The notes: a model not told the origin generated them from the sequence alone. A stretch of DNA of 60,263 nucleotides from Candidatus Didemnitutus sp. (GCA_023701285.1 JAMPXH010000010.1:1-60263); one strand, 5' to 3'. Positions 43,543 to 52,857 are shown, numbered from the stretch's first letter. Translations and numbers: made by a program.

Positions 43543-46500
43543 TCAGCGCGGCAGATTGCCGAGAGCATCGAGACTCTTGAGCACGGTCCGCCCCTTCACC
43601 GGCAGCGCCGCGGCCGGGGGCTTCGGCGAAGGCGCTGCCGCCGGCACCTCGCCCGCAATCTCGCGGCCCGCCGCCAGATCGCGCAAGGCCCGCTCGAGCC
43701 GCACCGCAGAGACCGGCCCGTCCGTGCCCAGCTCCTGCGCGAACAGGCTCACGCGCAACTCCTCCACCAGCCAGCGGAACTCGCCCGCGCGCTCGCCGAG
43801 CCGCGCTGCCGCCTGCACGAAAGGCTGCAGCTCGCGCGCCCGCGCCGAATCTTTCGCCGGGTCGCGTTTCCAGCGCTCGGCGCGCGCCTGCATGCCCTTG
43901 AGGTAGCGCGGCAGATGCTTCAACCGCGCGAACGGGATGCGCGCCACGAAATCGGGCGGCACCAGCGCCGCGAGATCGTTCTCCAATCCCGGATACGGAG
44001 TTTTGTGCGTCTGCAGCGCGAGCCGCAGCGTCAAGATCTCCCGCAGCAGATCGGTCAGGCGCGACACGAGGCCGCGGCCGTCGGCCTTCGCCTCCTCCAC
44101 CACCGCCGCGAAACGCGCCGCCGTGAGCGGCCGCACCTCGCGCCCGGTCAGCCAGCGCTCGATCGAGACCAGCGCCTGCTGCTGCAATTTTTCCAGCGGG
44201 GCCAGCCCCGCCGCCAGCACGCCGAGCGCGCGGAGGCCGCGCAGATCCTTCTCCAGCCAGCCGATGTCGTGGCGCAAATGCGACGCGAGCAGCCGCCGCA
44301 CGCCTTCGCGCGTCGCGGCCTGCGCCTGCTCGGGCGCAGCAAACAAGCGCACCGCGACGCCGGCCGGCACCGCCTGCAAGCCCGGGAACGCGCGCACCGG
44401 CACGCCCGCCTGCGCGCTGATGACGATGTCCTCCGGCAGATCGCCGAATTTCCACTCGAGCACGGGCTCGCGTTCCCATTGGGCGCGCGCCGCGCGCCAG
44501 GCGGCGTTGTCCGTGGTGGCGGCCTGCCGGCTCACTTCGCGCTCCTTCGAGCCGAGTTGCTGCTGGAGCTCGGCGAGATCGCGGCTGGCCCCGAGCACGG
44601 CGCCGCGCTGGTCGACGACTTCCACGCGCACGCGCAAATGCTCAGGTAGTGTCCGCTCGCTCCAGCCCTGCGGATCGATGCGCACGCCGAGCTTGTCCGT
44701 GAGCACCTCCGCGAGGGCGCGCACCAACGTGGGTCGGGGCGAACGCCCGGAGATGAGCCGGAGCTCGCCGAGGATACGGCGCGCCGTCTCGGCCAGCGGG
44801 ATCAGCGCGCGGCGCTGGTCCTTCGGCAACGCCTTGAGGAGGATTTCCACTTTCTCCTCCAGATGCCCCGGCACCGCCCAGTCGAGCGTGGCTTGGTCGA
44901 GCTCGGCCGCCTCGGCGAGGCTCACGCGCAACGTCACGCCGTCGTCGTCCGCGCCGGGCTTGTAGGCGTAGTTGAGCGGCAGCGCCCGGTTCTCCAGCGG
45001 CACGGCATCGGGAAACACGGCGGGATCGTGCGGCTCCTCGTCCGGTTTGAGGTCGTCCTCGCCGAGAAAAAGGAACTTCGGCTCCGTCATCTGGCGGTGC
45101 CGCACGAAGTCGACCAGTTCCGGCACGCTGCTGATGCTTTGGTAGGGCGAGTTCTCGGAACGAGCCTCAACCGGGCGCGCAGCGCTTGGCGGCTCGTGCG
45201 GAGAACTCGCCCTACCTTGGTCCGTCCTGCCTTCCGGCATCAACCGCCGCGCGTAGAAGCGATACACCGCCTCGTCGAGGTTCATGTAACCGGCCGCGCG
45301 CAGGCGCGTGAGGACGCTCTCGGCTTTTTCGCGCAGCTGGCGGTTGTGCCGGATGAAGTCGAAGGGCCACGTGACAGTGTCGCCGACCAAGCCTTCGCGG
45401 ATGAATATCTGCGTCGCGTGCACCGGGTCGATCTTGCCGTAGCCGACGGAGCGGGTCTCGAGCTCGAGATTGTAGAGCCGGCGGCGCTCCTTCACGAGGA
45501 CGCGGCCGCTCTCAACGCTCCAGAACGGCTCGCTGTGCGACACGCGCAGCAGGTGCGCGCCGAGATCGAGCGCCCACGAGGGATCGATGCGCGCGCAGGT
45601 GCGCGCGTAAACGCGGCCCGTCTCCATGATCTCCGACGCCATCAGCCAGCGCGCCACCTTCGGTTTGGCCGGAGCCTGCTTGCGGGGCGCAACCGGCTTC
45701 TCGCGCACGGCGCGCTCGAACAGCGCCGAGCCGGGGAAGACCGCGACCTTGCGGTCGTGCGCGGCGTGGTAGGTGCCGTCGTCGGTGCGCGTGGCGATGT
45801 TGCCGAGCAGGCCGGCGAGGATGGAACGGTGGATCGCCCGGTAACCCGGCGTGCCGAGGGCGAGATCGCGCACCGACTCGGGCGTGGCGGCGGCCTTGCG
45901 CCGCGCGGCCCGGCCGGCGTCGCGGGGGTCGGCCCCGGCGCCGTCGAACACCGAGGTGTCGTCGAAACCCTCGCCGCCCTCGATCGTGTCGATCAGTTGC
46001 GCGTGCACGTCGCGCCACTCGCGCATGCGCATGAAGGAGAGGAAGTGCGCCGTGCAGAACTTCCGCAGCTTGCCCAGCGTCATCGCCTCGAACTCGTCGT
46101 GATACGCCTCCCAGATCGAAAGCAGCGTGAGAAAATCCGAGTCGGGATGCGTGAAGCGCCGGTGCGCCGCATCGGCCTTCTGCTGGGCATCGAGCGGACG
46201 CTCGCGGGGGTCCTGGATGCTGAGCGCGGCGGCGATGACGAGCGCCTCGCGCATGCATTTTTCCGCCCGCGCCTGCAGCACCATGCGCCCGACGGTCGGG
46301 TCGACCGGCAGGTGCGCGAGATCGCGGCCGAGCTCGGTGAGCACGCCGGCCTCGTCGATCGCGCCGAGTTCGTGGAGCAGCGCATAGCCCGCGCGGATGC
46401 CCTTCGCCGGCGGGGCGTTGAGAAACGGGAATTCCTCGATGTCGCCGAGGCCGAAGGCCTTCATGCGCAGGATGACGTCGGCGAGATTAGCGCGCTGGAT

Positions 46501-47703
46501 CTCGGGCTGGGCGAAGCGCGGACGGTCGTTGTAGTCCTGCTCCGAGTAGAGGCGGATGCAGACGCCGTTGCTCACGCGGCCGCAACGGCCCTTGCGCTGA
46601 TCGGCGCTGCTCTGCGCGACCGGCTCCACCGGCAGGCGCCGCGTGCGGCTCTGCGGCACGTAGCGGCTGATGCGCGCGAGGCCGGTGTCGATCACGAAGC
46701 GGATGCCGGGGATGGTGAGCGAGGTCTCGGCGATGTTCGTCGCGACGACGACCTTGCGCTTCTGGGTCGGCGCGAACACGCGCTGCTGTTCGGCGTTGGT
46801 CAGACGGCCGAAGAGCGGCACGACCTCGACGTCGCGGCTGCGGCGGCCCTCGAGCAGGTCGCGCATCTCGCGGATGTCGCGCTCGGTGGGCAGGAAGACG
46901 AGCACGTCGCCGCCCGAGCTCTCGCGCAGCACGCGCTCGACCGCCTCCACGGCGCCGTCGATGTAGGTGAACTCGTCGTTGCGGTTGGACTGGTAAGGCG
47001 AGTTCTCCGAACGAGCCGCTTCGCGCCGCGTGGATCCATTCGGCTCGTTCGGAGAACTCGCCCTACCCTGCGGATCGGCCATTTCCTCCAACGGCGCGTA
47101 AATCACCTCCACCGGATACGTGCGGCCGGAGACCTCGACGATCGGCGCACCGTCGAAGGCGTCGGAAAAGGCCTGGGTGTCGATCGTGGCCGAGGTGATG
47201 ACGATCTTCAGGTCCGGCCGGCGATGGCGCAGCCGGCGGAGGTGACCGAGGATGAAGTCAATGTTGAGCGAGCGCTCGTGCGCCTCGTCGACGATGATGG
47301 CATCGTATTCGCGCAGCTCAGGGTCGCCTTGCAGCTCGGCGAGGAGCATGCCGTCGGTCATGAACTTGACGACGGTCTGCGGCGAGGTCTGGTCGGCGAA
47401 GCGGATCTTGCAGCCGACCTCGCGCCCGTGGTCGACGTTGAGTTCCTCGGCCACGCGGCGGGAGACCGAGGCGGCGGCCACGCGGCGTGGCTGGGTGCAG
47501 GCGATGCGCCCGCGGGTGCCGCCACCGGCGGCGAGCACCATCTTGGGGATCTGCGTGGTCTTGCCCGAACCGGTCTCGCCGGCGAGGACGATGACTTGGT
47601 GTTTCAGCAGCAGGCCGATGATCTCGTCCGCGCGCGCGCTGATCGGCAGTTCCGGCGGGAACTCGATGCGGAATTGAGGCGTTGGTTTGGGACGTGACGA
47701 CAT
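43543..47703 (-). CDS. hrpA: ATP-dependent RNA helicase HrpA (DEAH box), with two in-frame palindromic inserts
   Basis: The 1386-residue superfamily 2 helicase has motif I AGETGSGKTTQIP, motif II VDEAH, motif III SATI, and motif VI QRKGRCGRV; HA2, OB and the long HrpA C-terminal domain follow. It unwinds or remodels RNA, including mRNA on ribosomes. Two related 26-codon segments interrupt it: about residues 213-238 between the two RecA domains and 830-855 in the C-terminal half. Both read GRASSP...ARSENSPYQ, both are encoded by the palindromes at 46992 and 45141, and neither belongs to the family. They lie in likely surface linkers. Start 47703 is preferred over an upstream in-frame ATG. Confidence 0.94.
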   Translation of the reverse strand: MSSRPKPTPQFRIEFPPELPISARADEIIGLLLKHQVIVLAGETGSGKTTQIPKMVLAAGGGTRGRIACTQPRRVAAASVSRRVAEELNVDHGREVGCKIRFADQTSPQTVVKFMTDGMLLAELQGDPELREYDAIIVDEAHERSLNIDFILGHLRRLRHRRPDLKIVITSATIDTQAFSDAFDGAPIVEVSGRTYPVEVIYAPLEEMADPQGRASSPNEPNGSTRREAARSENSPYQSNRNDEFTYIDGAVEAVERVLRESSGGDVLVFLPTERDIREMRDLLEGRRSRDVEVVPLFGRLTNAEQQRVFAPTQKRKVVVATNIAETSLTIPGIRFVIDTGLARISRYVPQSRTRRLPVEPVAQSSADQRKGRCGRVSNGVCIRLYSEQDYNDRPRFAQPEIQRANLADVILRMKAFGLGDIEEFPFLNAPPAKGIRAGYALLHELGAIDEAGVLTELGRDLAHLPVDPTVGRMVLQARAEKCMREALVIAAALSIQDPRERPLDAQQKADAAHRRFTHPDSDFLTLLSIWEAYHDEFEAMTLGKLRKFCTAHFLSFMRMREWRDVHAQLIDTIEGGEGFDDTSVFDGAGADPRDAGRAARRKAAATPESVRDLALGTPGYRAIHRSILAGLLGNIATRTDDGTYHAAHDRKVAVFPGSALFERAVREKPVAPRKQAPAKPKVARWLMASEIMETGRVYARTCARIDPSWALDLGAHLLRVSHSEPFWSVESGRVLVKERRRLYNLELETRSVGYGKIDPVHATQIFIREGLVGDTVTWPFDFIRHNRQLREKAESVLTRLRAAGYMNLDEAVYRFYARRLMPEGRTDQGRASSPHEPPSAARPVEARSENSPYQSISSVPELVDFVRHRQMTEPKFLFLGEDDLKPDEEPHDPAVFPDAVPLENRALPLNYAYKPGADDDGVTLRVSLAEAAELDQATLDWAVPGHLEEKVEILLKALPKDQRRALIPLAETARRILGELRLISGRSPRPTLVRALAEVLTDKLGVRIDPQGWSERTLPEHLRVRVEVVDQRGAVLGASRDLAELQQQLGSKEREVSRQAATTDNAAWRAARAQWEREPVLEWKFGDLPEDIVISAQAGVPVRAFPGLQAVPAGVAVRLFAAPEQAQAATREGVRRLLASHLRHDIGWLEKDLRGLRALGVLAAGLAPLEKLQQQALVSIERWLTGREVRPLTAARFAAVVEEAKADGRGLVSRLTDLLREILTLRLALQTHKTPYPGLENDLAALVPPDFVARIPFARLKHLPRYLKGMQARAERWKRDPAKDSARARELQPFVQAAARLGERAGEFRWLVEELRVSLFAQELGTDGPVSAVRLERALRDLAAGREIAGEVPAAAPSPKPPAAALPVKGRTVLKSLDALGNLPR
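45141..45216. repeat. 76-bp palindromic element A inside hrpA
   Basis: 26-bp arms (45141-45166 and 45191-45216, 24 of 26 complementary) flank a 24-bp loop. Ends are ggtagg and cctacc. The dinucleotide tt lies at both borders, as a 2-bp target duplication. Insert plus duplication is 78 bp, so the frame is kept. Confidence 0.85.
46992..47067. repeat. 76-bp palindromic element B inside hrpA
   Basis: The same arms as element A (46992-47017 and 47042-47067, 25 of 26 complementary), again with a 24-bp loop of unrelated sequence. The dinucleotide ct flanks both sides. It is in the same orientation and reading frame as A. Confidence 0.85.
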
Positions 47704-47750
47704 CGCGCTTGGCGTGGCAGCGTAAGCAAGCCAATCAGGCTGATTCGGAA

Positions 47751-48293
47751 ATGACAAAATCCCCGCCGACCCTCCCGGAACGCAAGCTGCAACGTGTGTT
47801 GACCATCTCCCGCGCCGACAGCATCGGCGTGCTGGTGTGCTCCGGCAGCAGCCTGTTGCTCAGCTTGCTGGCCGGCGATGCGACCTTCGCCCTGTTCTCC
47901 GCGCTGGCCCTGGCGGCCGGCGGGATGGAGGCGCACGGGAACCGCCGCCTGCGCGAAGGTGGGCCGGACGGGTTGCAATGGCTGACGGGGGCGCAGGGCT
48001 GCCTTTACACCGTCGTGGTGGGGTATGCGCTGTGGCGGCTGAATTTCTTCGACGCCGCGGCGTATTGGGAACAGGTGCCCGCGCCCGCGCGCGAGCAATT
48101 CGAGGCCAAGATGCGCGAGGCGGGGCTCGATCCCGTCGCCGACCGCGCGCAACTCCTCGCGTTCGTGAACTTCCTTGTCTGCTCGGTCCTGCTGGTCGTG
48201 AGCACGCTCTATCAGGGCGGTCTCGCCTTCTGGTATTCGCGCCAGCGGGCGGCGGTGCTCGCCGCGCTGGGCTACGAAGCGCCCCGCGCCTGA
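47751..48293 (+). CDS. Membrane protein of unknown function
   Basis: 180 residues with about four transmembrane helices (SIGVLVCSGSSLLLSLLAG, ALFSALALAAGGMEA, a segment near CLYTVVVGYALWRLNFF, and FVNFLVCSVLLVVSTLY). No named family is recognised. The ATG 47751 lies 47 bp from the divergent hrpA start, so both promoters must share this short gap or overlap the genes. Confidence 0.78.
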   Translation: MTKSPPTLPERKLQRVLTISRADSIGVLVCSGSSLLLSLLAGDATFALFSALALAAGGMEAHGNRRLREGGPDGLQWLTGAQGCLYTVVVGYALWRLNFFDAAAYWEQVPAPAREQFEAKMREAGLDPVADRAQLLAFVNFLVCSVLLVVSTLYQGGLAFWYSRQRAAVLAALGYEAPRA

Positions 48294-48347
48294 GCCGGCC
48301 GGTCCGACCTTGCGCCCCGCCCGCGCAGGGAATTGAGTCGGGGCCGC

Positions 48348-49673
48348 ATGAGCTCCCCTTCCTTCTTCCCCCAGGACATCATCATCAAGAAGCGCGACGG
48401 CGGCGCGCTCGCGAAGGAGGAGATCGAGTTCTTCGCCCGGGGCGTGGTGAACGGCCAGTTTGCCGACTACCAAGCGACCGCCCTGCTCATGGCCATCTTC
48501 TGGCGCGGCATGACGGCGCAGGAAGTCGCCTGGCTGACCGACGCGATGATGCGCTCCGGCGACGTCATCGACCTGCGCGACCTGCCCGGCGCCAAGGTGG
48601 ACAAACACTCGACCGGCGGCGTGGGCGACAAGGTCTCGCTCATCCTCGCCCCACTCGCCGCCGCCTGCGGCGTGATGGTCCCCATGATGAGCGGCCGCGG
48701 CCTCGGCCACACCGGCGGCACGCTCGACAAGCTCGAGTCCATTCCCGGCTTCCGCGTGATGCTCGACGTGCCGGAGTTCCGCGCGATCCTGCAACAGGTC
48801 GGCATGGCCATGATCGGCCAGACGCCGAAAGTCGTGCCCGCCGACCGCAAGCTTTACTCGCTCCGTGACGTCACCGGCACCGTCGAGTGCATCCCGCTCA
48901 TCTGCGCCAGCATCATGTCCAAGAAACTGGCCGAAGGCATCGACTCGCTCGTGCTCGACGTGAAGTTCGGCAAGGGCGCGTTCATGAAGAAAAAGGACGA
49001 CGCGCTCGCGCTCGCCCGCGCGATGGTCGCCGTCGGCAAGGCCGGCGGAAAACCGGTCCGCGCGCTCCTCACCGCGATGAATCAACCGCTCGGACGCTGC
49101 GCCGGCCACACGACCGAGGTCATCGAATCCATCGAATGTCTCAAAGGCCGCGGGCCGGCCGATCTCATGGAGGTTACCTACGCCCTCACCGGCCACATGC
49201 TCATTCTCGGCGGCGCCGCGACGGACGAAGCCGATGCCCGCGCGAAGATGGCGACCGCCATCGCCAACGGCAGCGCACTCCAAAAATTCCGTGAGATGTG
49301 CGTCGCCCAAGGCGGCGACCCGCGCGTGGTGGACGATTATTCGCTCCTGCCCGCCGCGAAACAGATCCGCGCTCTCGCCGCACCGGCGGGCGCGAGCGGT
49401 TTCGTCAGCGCAGTCGACGCCCTCAAGTGCGGCCACGCCATCATGGCGCTCGGCGGCGGACGCGCCGCGGTCACTGACAAGGTCGACCACGCCGTGGGTC
49501 TCTCGGACCTGATCAAGATCGGCGAGCGCGTCGAGCCCGGCACCCGCCTCTGCACCCTCCATGCGAACGACGAGGCGAAGGCCGCACGGGCGGAGGAATT
49601 GATCCGTGCCGCCATCACGCTCTCGCCGGAGCCGCCCGCTCCGGAGTCGCTGATCCAGGATTTGGTGGCCTGA
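48348..49673 (+). CDS. Thymidine (pyrimidine-nucleoside) phosphorylase
   Basis: The 441-residue protein has the family signature GRGLGHTGGTLDKLESIPG, the phosphate loop KHSTGGVGDK and the nucleoside site residues in ASIMSKKLAEG. It splits thymidine or uridine with phosphate into base and (deoxy)ribose 1-phosphate. With the cytidine deaminase 1.4 kb downstream it would form part of pyrimidine salvage. DeoA and Pdp cannot be separated by eye. ATG 48348 is chosen over a TTG 15 bp upstream. Confidence 0.95.
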   Translation: MSSPSFFPQDIIIKKRDGGALAKEEIEFFARGVVNGQFADYQATALLMAIFWRGMTAQEVAWLTDAMMRSGDVIDLRDLPGAKVDKHSTGGVGDKVSLILAPLAAACGVMVPMMSGRGLGHTGGTLDKLESIPGFRVMLDVPEFRAILQQVGMAMIGQTPKVVPADRKLYSLRDVTGTVECIPLICASIMSKKLAEGIDSLVLDVKFGKGAFMKKKDDALALARAMVAVGKAGGKPVRALLTAMNQPLGRCAGHTTEVIESIECLKGRGPADLMEVTYALTGHMLILGGAATDEADARAKMATAIANGSALQKFREMCVAQGGDPRVVDDYSLLPAAKQIRALAAPAGASGFVSAVDALKCGHAIMALGGGRAAVTDKVDHAVGLSDLIKIGERVEPGTRLCTLHANDEAKAARAEELIRAAITLSPEPPAPESLIQDLVA

Positions 49674-49750
49674 TTTTGCCGGGATTTCCGCTCCGGCGGA
49701 GCCTCCGGGCGACCCGGCCAATCCGCCCTCTCGCCGGGTTAACAAAAGCC

Positions 49751-49778
49751 TTGCGCCGACCCGTGCCGGACGTATCCC
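49751..49778 (+). promoter_or_regulatory. Candidate sigma-70-type promoter of tRNA-Leu
   Basis: TTGCGC and TATCCC are spaced 16 bp, ending 17 bp before the mature tRNA. The match is moderate. Confidence 0.45.
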
Positions 49779-49795
49779 TAGCCGTTCCGTTGTTT

Positions 49796-49880
49796 GCTCA
49801 GGTGGTGGAATTGGTAGACACGCAGGTCTCAGAAGCCTGTGCCTAACCGCATGGGGGTTCGAGTCCCCCCCTGAGCACCA
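49796..49880 (+). tRNA. tRNA-Leu (anticodon CAG)
   Basis: The 85-nt gene has a 7-bp acceptor stem (GCTCAGG with CCTGAGC), a long variable arm, TTCGAGT in the T loop, anticodon loop CTCAGAA and an encoded CCA end. It decodes CUG. Confidence 0.96.
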
Positions 49881-49886
49881 ACTTCG

Positions 49887-50975
49887 TCAACTTGCCGGCG
49901 TATACTGGCGCTCGAGATCGAGCAGGCGCTGCTTGCGCCACAGGCCACCAGCGTAGCCGCAGAGCGAGCCGTCCGCTTGGATCACCCGGTGACAAGGGAT
50001 GACGATCGCGATCATGTTGGAGCCGTTCGCGCGGCCGATGGCCCGCGCGGCCTTGGGCACGCCAACCGCGCGCGCCATCTCAAGGTAACTCCGCGTGCAC
50101 CCGGACGGGATGCACTGCAATTCCGCCCAGACCTTCAACTGGAAGGCCGAGCCGACCGGGGCCAGCGGCAACTCGAACCGCGTCAAACGCCCGGCAAAAT
50201 AGCGCTCCAATTGCGTCGCGACGGCGTCGAGCGTGGCGTGGTTGCCCGGCACCACCGAGCATTTAAGGCGGCGGCGCAGACCGGCGATCTCGCGCTCCAG
50301 ACCGCGCCGATCCACGAACTCAAGCAGCCGCAGGCCCGCATCGTCGGCCAAGGCGAGCATGGTGCCGAGCGGCGTCTCGATCCGGCGGGCGAGGAGGCAG
50401 GTGCGTTGCTTGGCGCCGAGCGGCGGCTGGCCGAAGATGCGCGCGAACGCTTCGCGAAAACCGCTGGTCGACTCGTAGCCGCGATCGAGCTGCACCTCGA
50501 TGACCGGCTTGCCGGCTTTCACGTCGCGCAAGGCCAGCCCCATGCGCCGGGCGCGCTGGAAGGCGTGGAACGTCATGCCGTGATAGGCCTTGAATTGCCG
50601 GCGCGCGGTGGAGGGATCGATGCCCATGGCGACGAGCTCCTTGTCGCTTACGCGCCCGTCCTCGGCGTCTTCCGCGGCGCGGCGCAGGCGCTCGACCAAA
50701 GGCGGCACGGGCTTGGTGGCGTCCATCGGCCGGCAGAGCCGGCACGGGCGGTAGCCACCGTGCAAGGCCTCGCTCACCGTGGCGAAGAACTCGACGTTCT
50801 CCACCTTGGGTTTCTTCGCTTTGCAGGTGGGCCGGCAGAACACGCCGGTGGTCTTCACGCCGGTGAAAAACACGCCTTCATAGGCGGCGTCGCGCTGCGA
50901 GAGCGCCCGATACATCGTGCGGAATTGCGGCAGGCGCGGACGGGCGGCGGACATGGAGAATTCGGGCTGGATCAT
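49887..50975 (-). CDS. ada: Ada: methyl-responsive transcription activator / O6-methylguanine-DNA methyltransferase
   Basis: 362 residues in classical Ada order: an N-terminal zinc domain with four Cys (GVFCRPTCKAKKP and PCRLCRP), an AraC-type helix-turn-helix (EVQLDRGYESTSGFREAFAR) and a C-terminal methyltransferase with the acceptor Cys in VIPCHRVI. The zinc-domain Cys accepts methyl from phosphotriesters and turns on the regulator. An in-frame ATG at 50954 is a possible start. It runs toward the tRNA-Leu gene, with its stop 7 bp from it. Confidence 0.94.
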   Translation of the reverse strand: MIQPEFSMSAARPRLPQFRTMYRALSQRDAAYEGVFFTGVKTTGVFCRPTCKAKKPKVENVEFFATVSEALHGGYRPCRLCRPMDATKPVPPLVERLRRAAEDAEDGRVSDKELVAMGIDPSTARRQFKAYHGMTFHAFQRARRMGLALRDVKAGKPVIEVQLDRGYESTSGFREAFARIFGQPPLGAKQRTCLLARRIETPLGTMLALADDAGLRLLEFVDRRGLEREIAGLRRRLKCSVVPGNHATLDAVATQLERYFAGRLTRFELPLAPVGSAFQLKVWAELQCIPSGCTRSYLEMARAVGVPKAARAIGRANGSNMIAIVIPCHRVIQADGSLCGYAGGLWRKQRLLDLERQYTPAS

Positions 50976-51080
50976 GCTGACAGTCTATCCGAGTCCGGCG
51001 CAAGGATTCCGCCGATTTCCGGGCAGGGAATTTCCGCCGCGCCATTGACCGCGCTGCCCGAGCCGGGTTGTATCGCAATC

Positions 51081-52064
51081 ATGCAGCGTCCGACTCCCCG
51101 TCCTGTCGCCTGGCAACGCGCACTCACTCGCTTCCCCGCCCCGGCGCGCCGGGAGCTCGACCGGATGTGGGAGACCGGTGGCATGCTGCCCGCCGAGACC
51201 GTGGCGCGGCTCCTCACGGAGCTGAAGATCGACACGGGCACGCTGATGCTGCGGTTGCTGCCGGTGGCCCAGGCCTACGCACAGGTGCCCGTCTCGCACT
51301 ATCCGGTCGGCGCCGTCGCCGCCGGACTCCTCGCGCGCGGCGAGCGCTGTCCCAATCTCTATCTGGGTGCCAACCTCGAGATCGCGGGCGTGGCGCTGAG
51401 CTTCACCGTGCACGCCGAGCAATCGGCGACGAACCACGCCTGGCTGCACGGCGAACCGGGCCTGTCTGCCCTCGCGGTGAGTGCAGCGCCCTGCGGTTAC
51501 TGCCGGCAATTCCTGCACGAGTTGAGCACGGCTCACACCCTGTCGCTGCTGCTGCCGTCGGGCAACAAGGCCGGCTACACGGTGACGCCGCTCGCGCACC
51601 TGCTGCCCCAAGCCTTCGGTCCCGTGGACCTCGGCGTGCAAGGCGGCCTGATGGACCCGGCGCTGGCCGCGCCTCGCCTCGCCATCGACGCCGCCGCGGC
51701 GAAGGACGAGCTCGCCGCCGCCGCGCTCGCGGCGGCGCGGCGGAGCTACGCGCCCTACCCCACCGACCGGACCGGACAATTTTCAGGCGTCGCGTTGCAG
51801 GCCGCGAGCGGCCGGATTTTTGAGGGACGCTATGCGGGCAACGCCGCCTACAATCCGAGCCTGTCGCCGCTGGAGTCGGCCCTGGCTTTCATGCGCATGA
51901 GCGGGCCGCCCGACCGCGCGACGGAGATCCGGCGGTGCGCTCTCGTCGAGGTGCCGACCTTGGCCAGCCAGCGCAGCGCGACGGAAGCGGTGCTGGCCGC
52001 CTGCGCCCCGGGCGTGAAGCTGGAATATCATGCCGCGCGTCCCGGGCGGACGGCGCGACGCTGA
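51081..52064 (+). CDS. cdd: Cytidine deaminase (E. coli-type, two-domain)
   Basis: The 327-residue protein has the catalytic-domain zinc motifs VHAEQSA and PCGYCRQF, then a second, degenerate deaminase domain with a Pro/Tyr-rich start (RRSYAPYPTDRTGQFSG). This matches the homodimeric E. coli class rather than the small tetrameric enzymes. It converts cytidine and deoxycytidine to uridine forms, upstream of the thymidine phosphorylase in salvage. Start 51081 begins the N-terminal helical part; a longer frame exists upstream, opposite ada. Confidence 0.92.
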   Translation: MQRPTPRPVAWQRALTRFPAPARRELDRMWETGGMLPAETVARLLTELKIDTGTLMLRLLPVAQAYAQVPVSHYPVGAVAAGLLARGERCPNLYLGANLEIAGVALSFTVHAEQSATNHAWLHGEPGLSALAVSAAPCGYCRQFLHELSTAHTLSLLLPSGNKAGYTVTPLAHLLPQAFGPVDLGVQGGLMDPALAAPRLAIDAAAAKDELAAAALAAARRSYAPYPTDRTGQFSGVALQAASGRIFEGRYAGNAAYNPSLSPLESALAFMRMSGPPDRATEIRRCALVEVPTLASQRSATEAVLAACAPGVKLEYHAARPGRTARR

Positions 52065-52820
52065 TCAGTCCGCCAGGAAGGGCCGGATGTCGGGCAGCTC
52101 CTTCACGCGGCGCCCGCTGCGGTTGCGCTCGAAGTAGGGTTCCGGCTGCACGGCGTCCTCGTCCTCTTCGCCGTCTTCTTCGTCATCGGTCTCGATCGGC
52201 ACGGGCGGGAGCTCCTGATCCTCGTCGAAATACTGCGACACCCGGCGCGGCTGCGGATCGAGCACCAACGCAGGATTTTGCAGCCCGGTTTTCTTCACTT
52301 GGATGAAATGGCAGGGGAAAAACTGATCCTCGTAGCGGCGGATGAAGGTGCTGAGCCATTTGTTGGCCACGCCATCGCGCTTGGTGAGGAAGACCACATC
52401 GGAGAAATGGATGCACGCATCGAGCCACTGCACGAGCGGGGCGTGTTTCTCGGCCAGCTGGCAATCCACGACGCAGAACACGCGGGCCAGCTCCGCCTGA
52501 TGTTGCCCGAGCCAACCTTTGAGCGCCTCGAGCTGGGTCATCGTATCGCCGTGCGTGTCGGCCACGAAGAAGATGGTGCCACCCGGCGGCAGTTCTTGGG
52601 CGGGCAGATTGGTTCCATCCCAAGTCCAACGGCGCACCTCGACCTGGGGACGCTGCGCCAAGGTCTGTTCGGCGGCATCCTCGTGCTCGCTCGTCGCGAC
52701 CAACACGAGCACGGGCTGGCCCGGAGCGATCCCGTTCTCCACCAGATCGAGCACCAACGCTCGGCGGCCGGAGCGCGGGGTGCCGAGCACGAAGTAAACG
52801 GAAGGAGCCGATGGATTCAT
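52065..52820 (-). CDS. P-loop NTPase-like protein (CobW/G3E-like), degenerate Walker A
   Basis: 251 residues starting with VYFVLGTPRSGRRALVLDL. This occupies the P-loop position but has Arg-Arg-Ala where Gly-Lys-Ser/Thr is usual. A later VVFLTKRDGVAN resembles the TKxD base-recognition motif of the SIMIBI G proteins, and VVDCQ could be a Walker B. The last 50 residues are very acidic (ETDDEEDGEEDEDAV). It may bind nucleotide weakly or not at all. It abuts the cdd stop tail-to-tail. The family assignment is tentative. Confidence 0.7.
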   Translation of the reverse strand: MNPSAPSVYFVLGTPRSGRRALVLDLVENGIAPGQPVLVLVATSEHEDAAEQTLAQRPQVEVRRWTWDGTNLPAQELPPGGTIFFVADTHGDTMTQLEALKGWLGQHQAELARVFCVVDCQLAEKHAPLVQWLDACIHFSDVVFLTKRDGVANKWLSTFIRRYEDQFFPCHFIQVKKTGLQNPALVLDPQPRRVSQYFDEDQELPPVPIETDDEEDGEEDEDAVQPEPYFERNRSGRRVKELPDIRPFLAD

Positions 52821-52857
52821 GACGTGCCAAAGAAGTCCGGCCCGGCGGCCGGACAAG

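Noticed and set aside
43543-47703. Treating the extra HrpA peptides as inteins or natural domain insertions
   Set aside because: They are only 26 codons long, have no intein motifs, and are encoded by palindromes that also occur outside the gene.
49977-52064. 695-codon frame joining the ada antisense to cytidine deaminase
   Set aside because: The first half is antisense to ada and has no domain; the deaminase starts at 51081.
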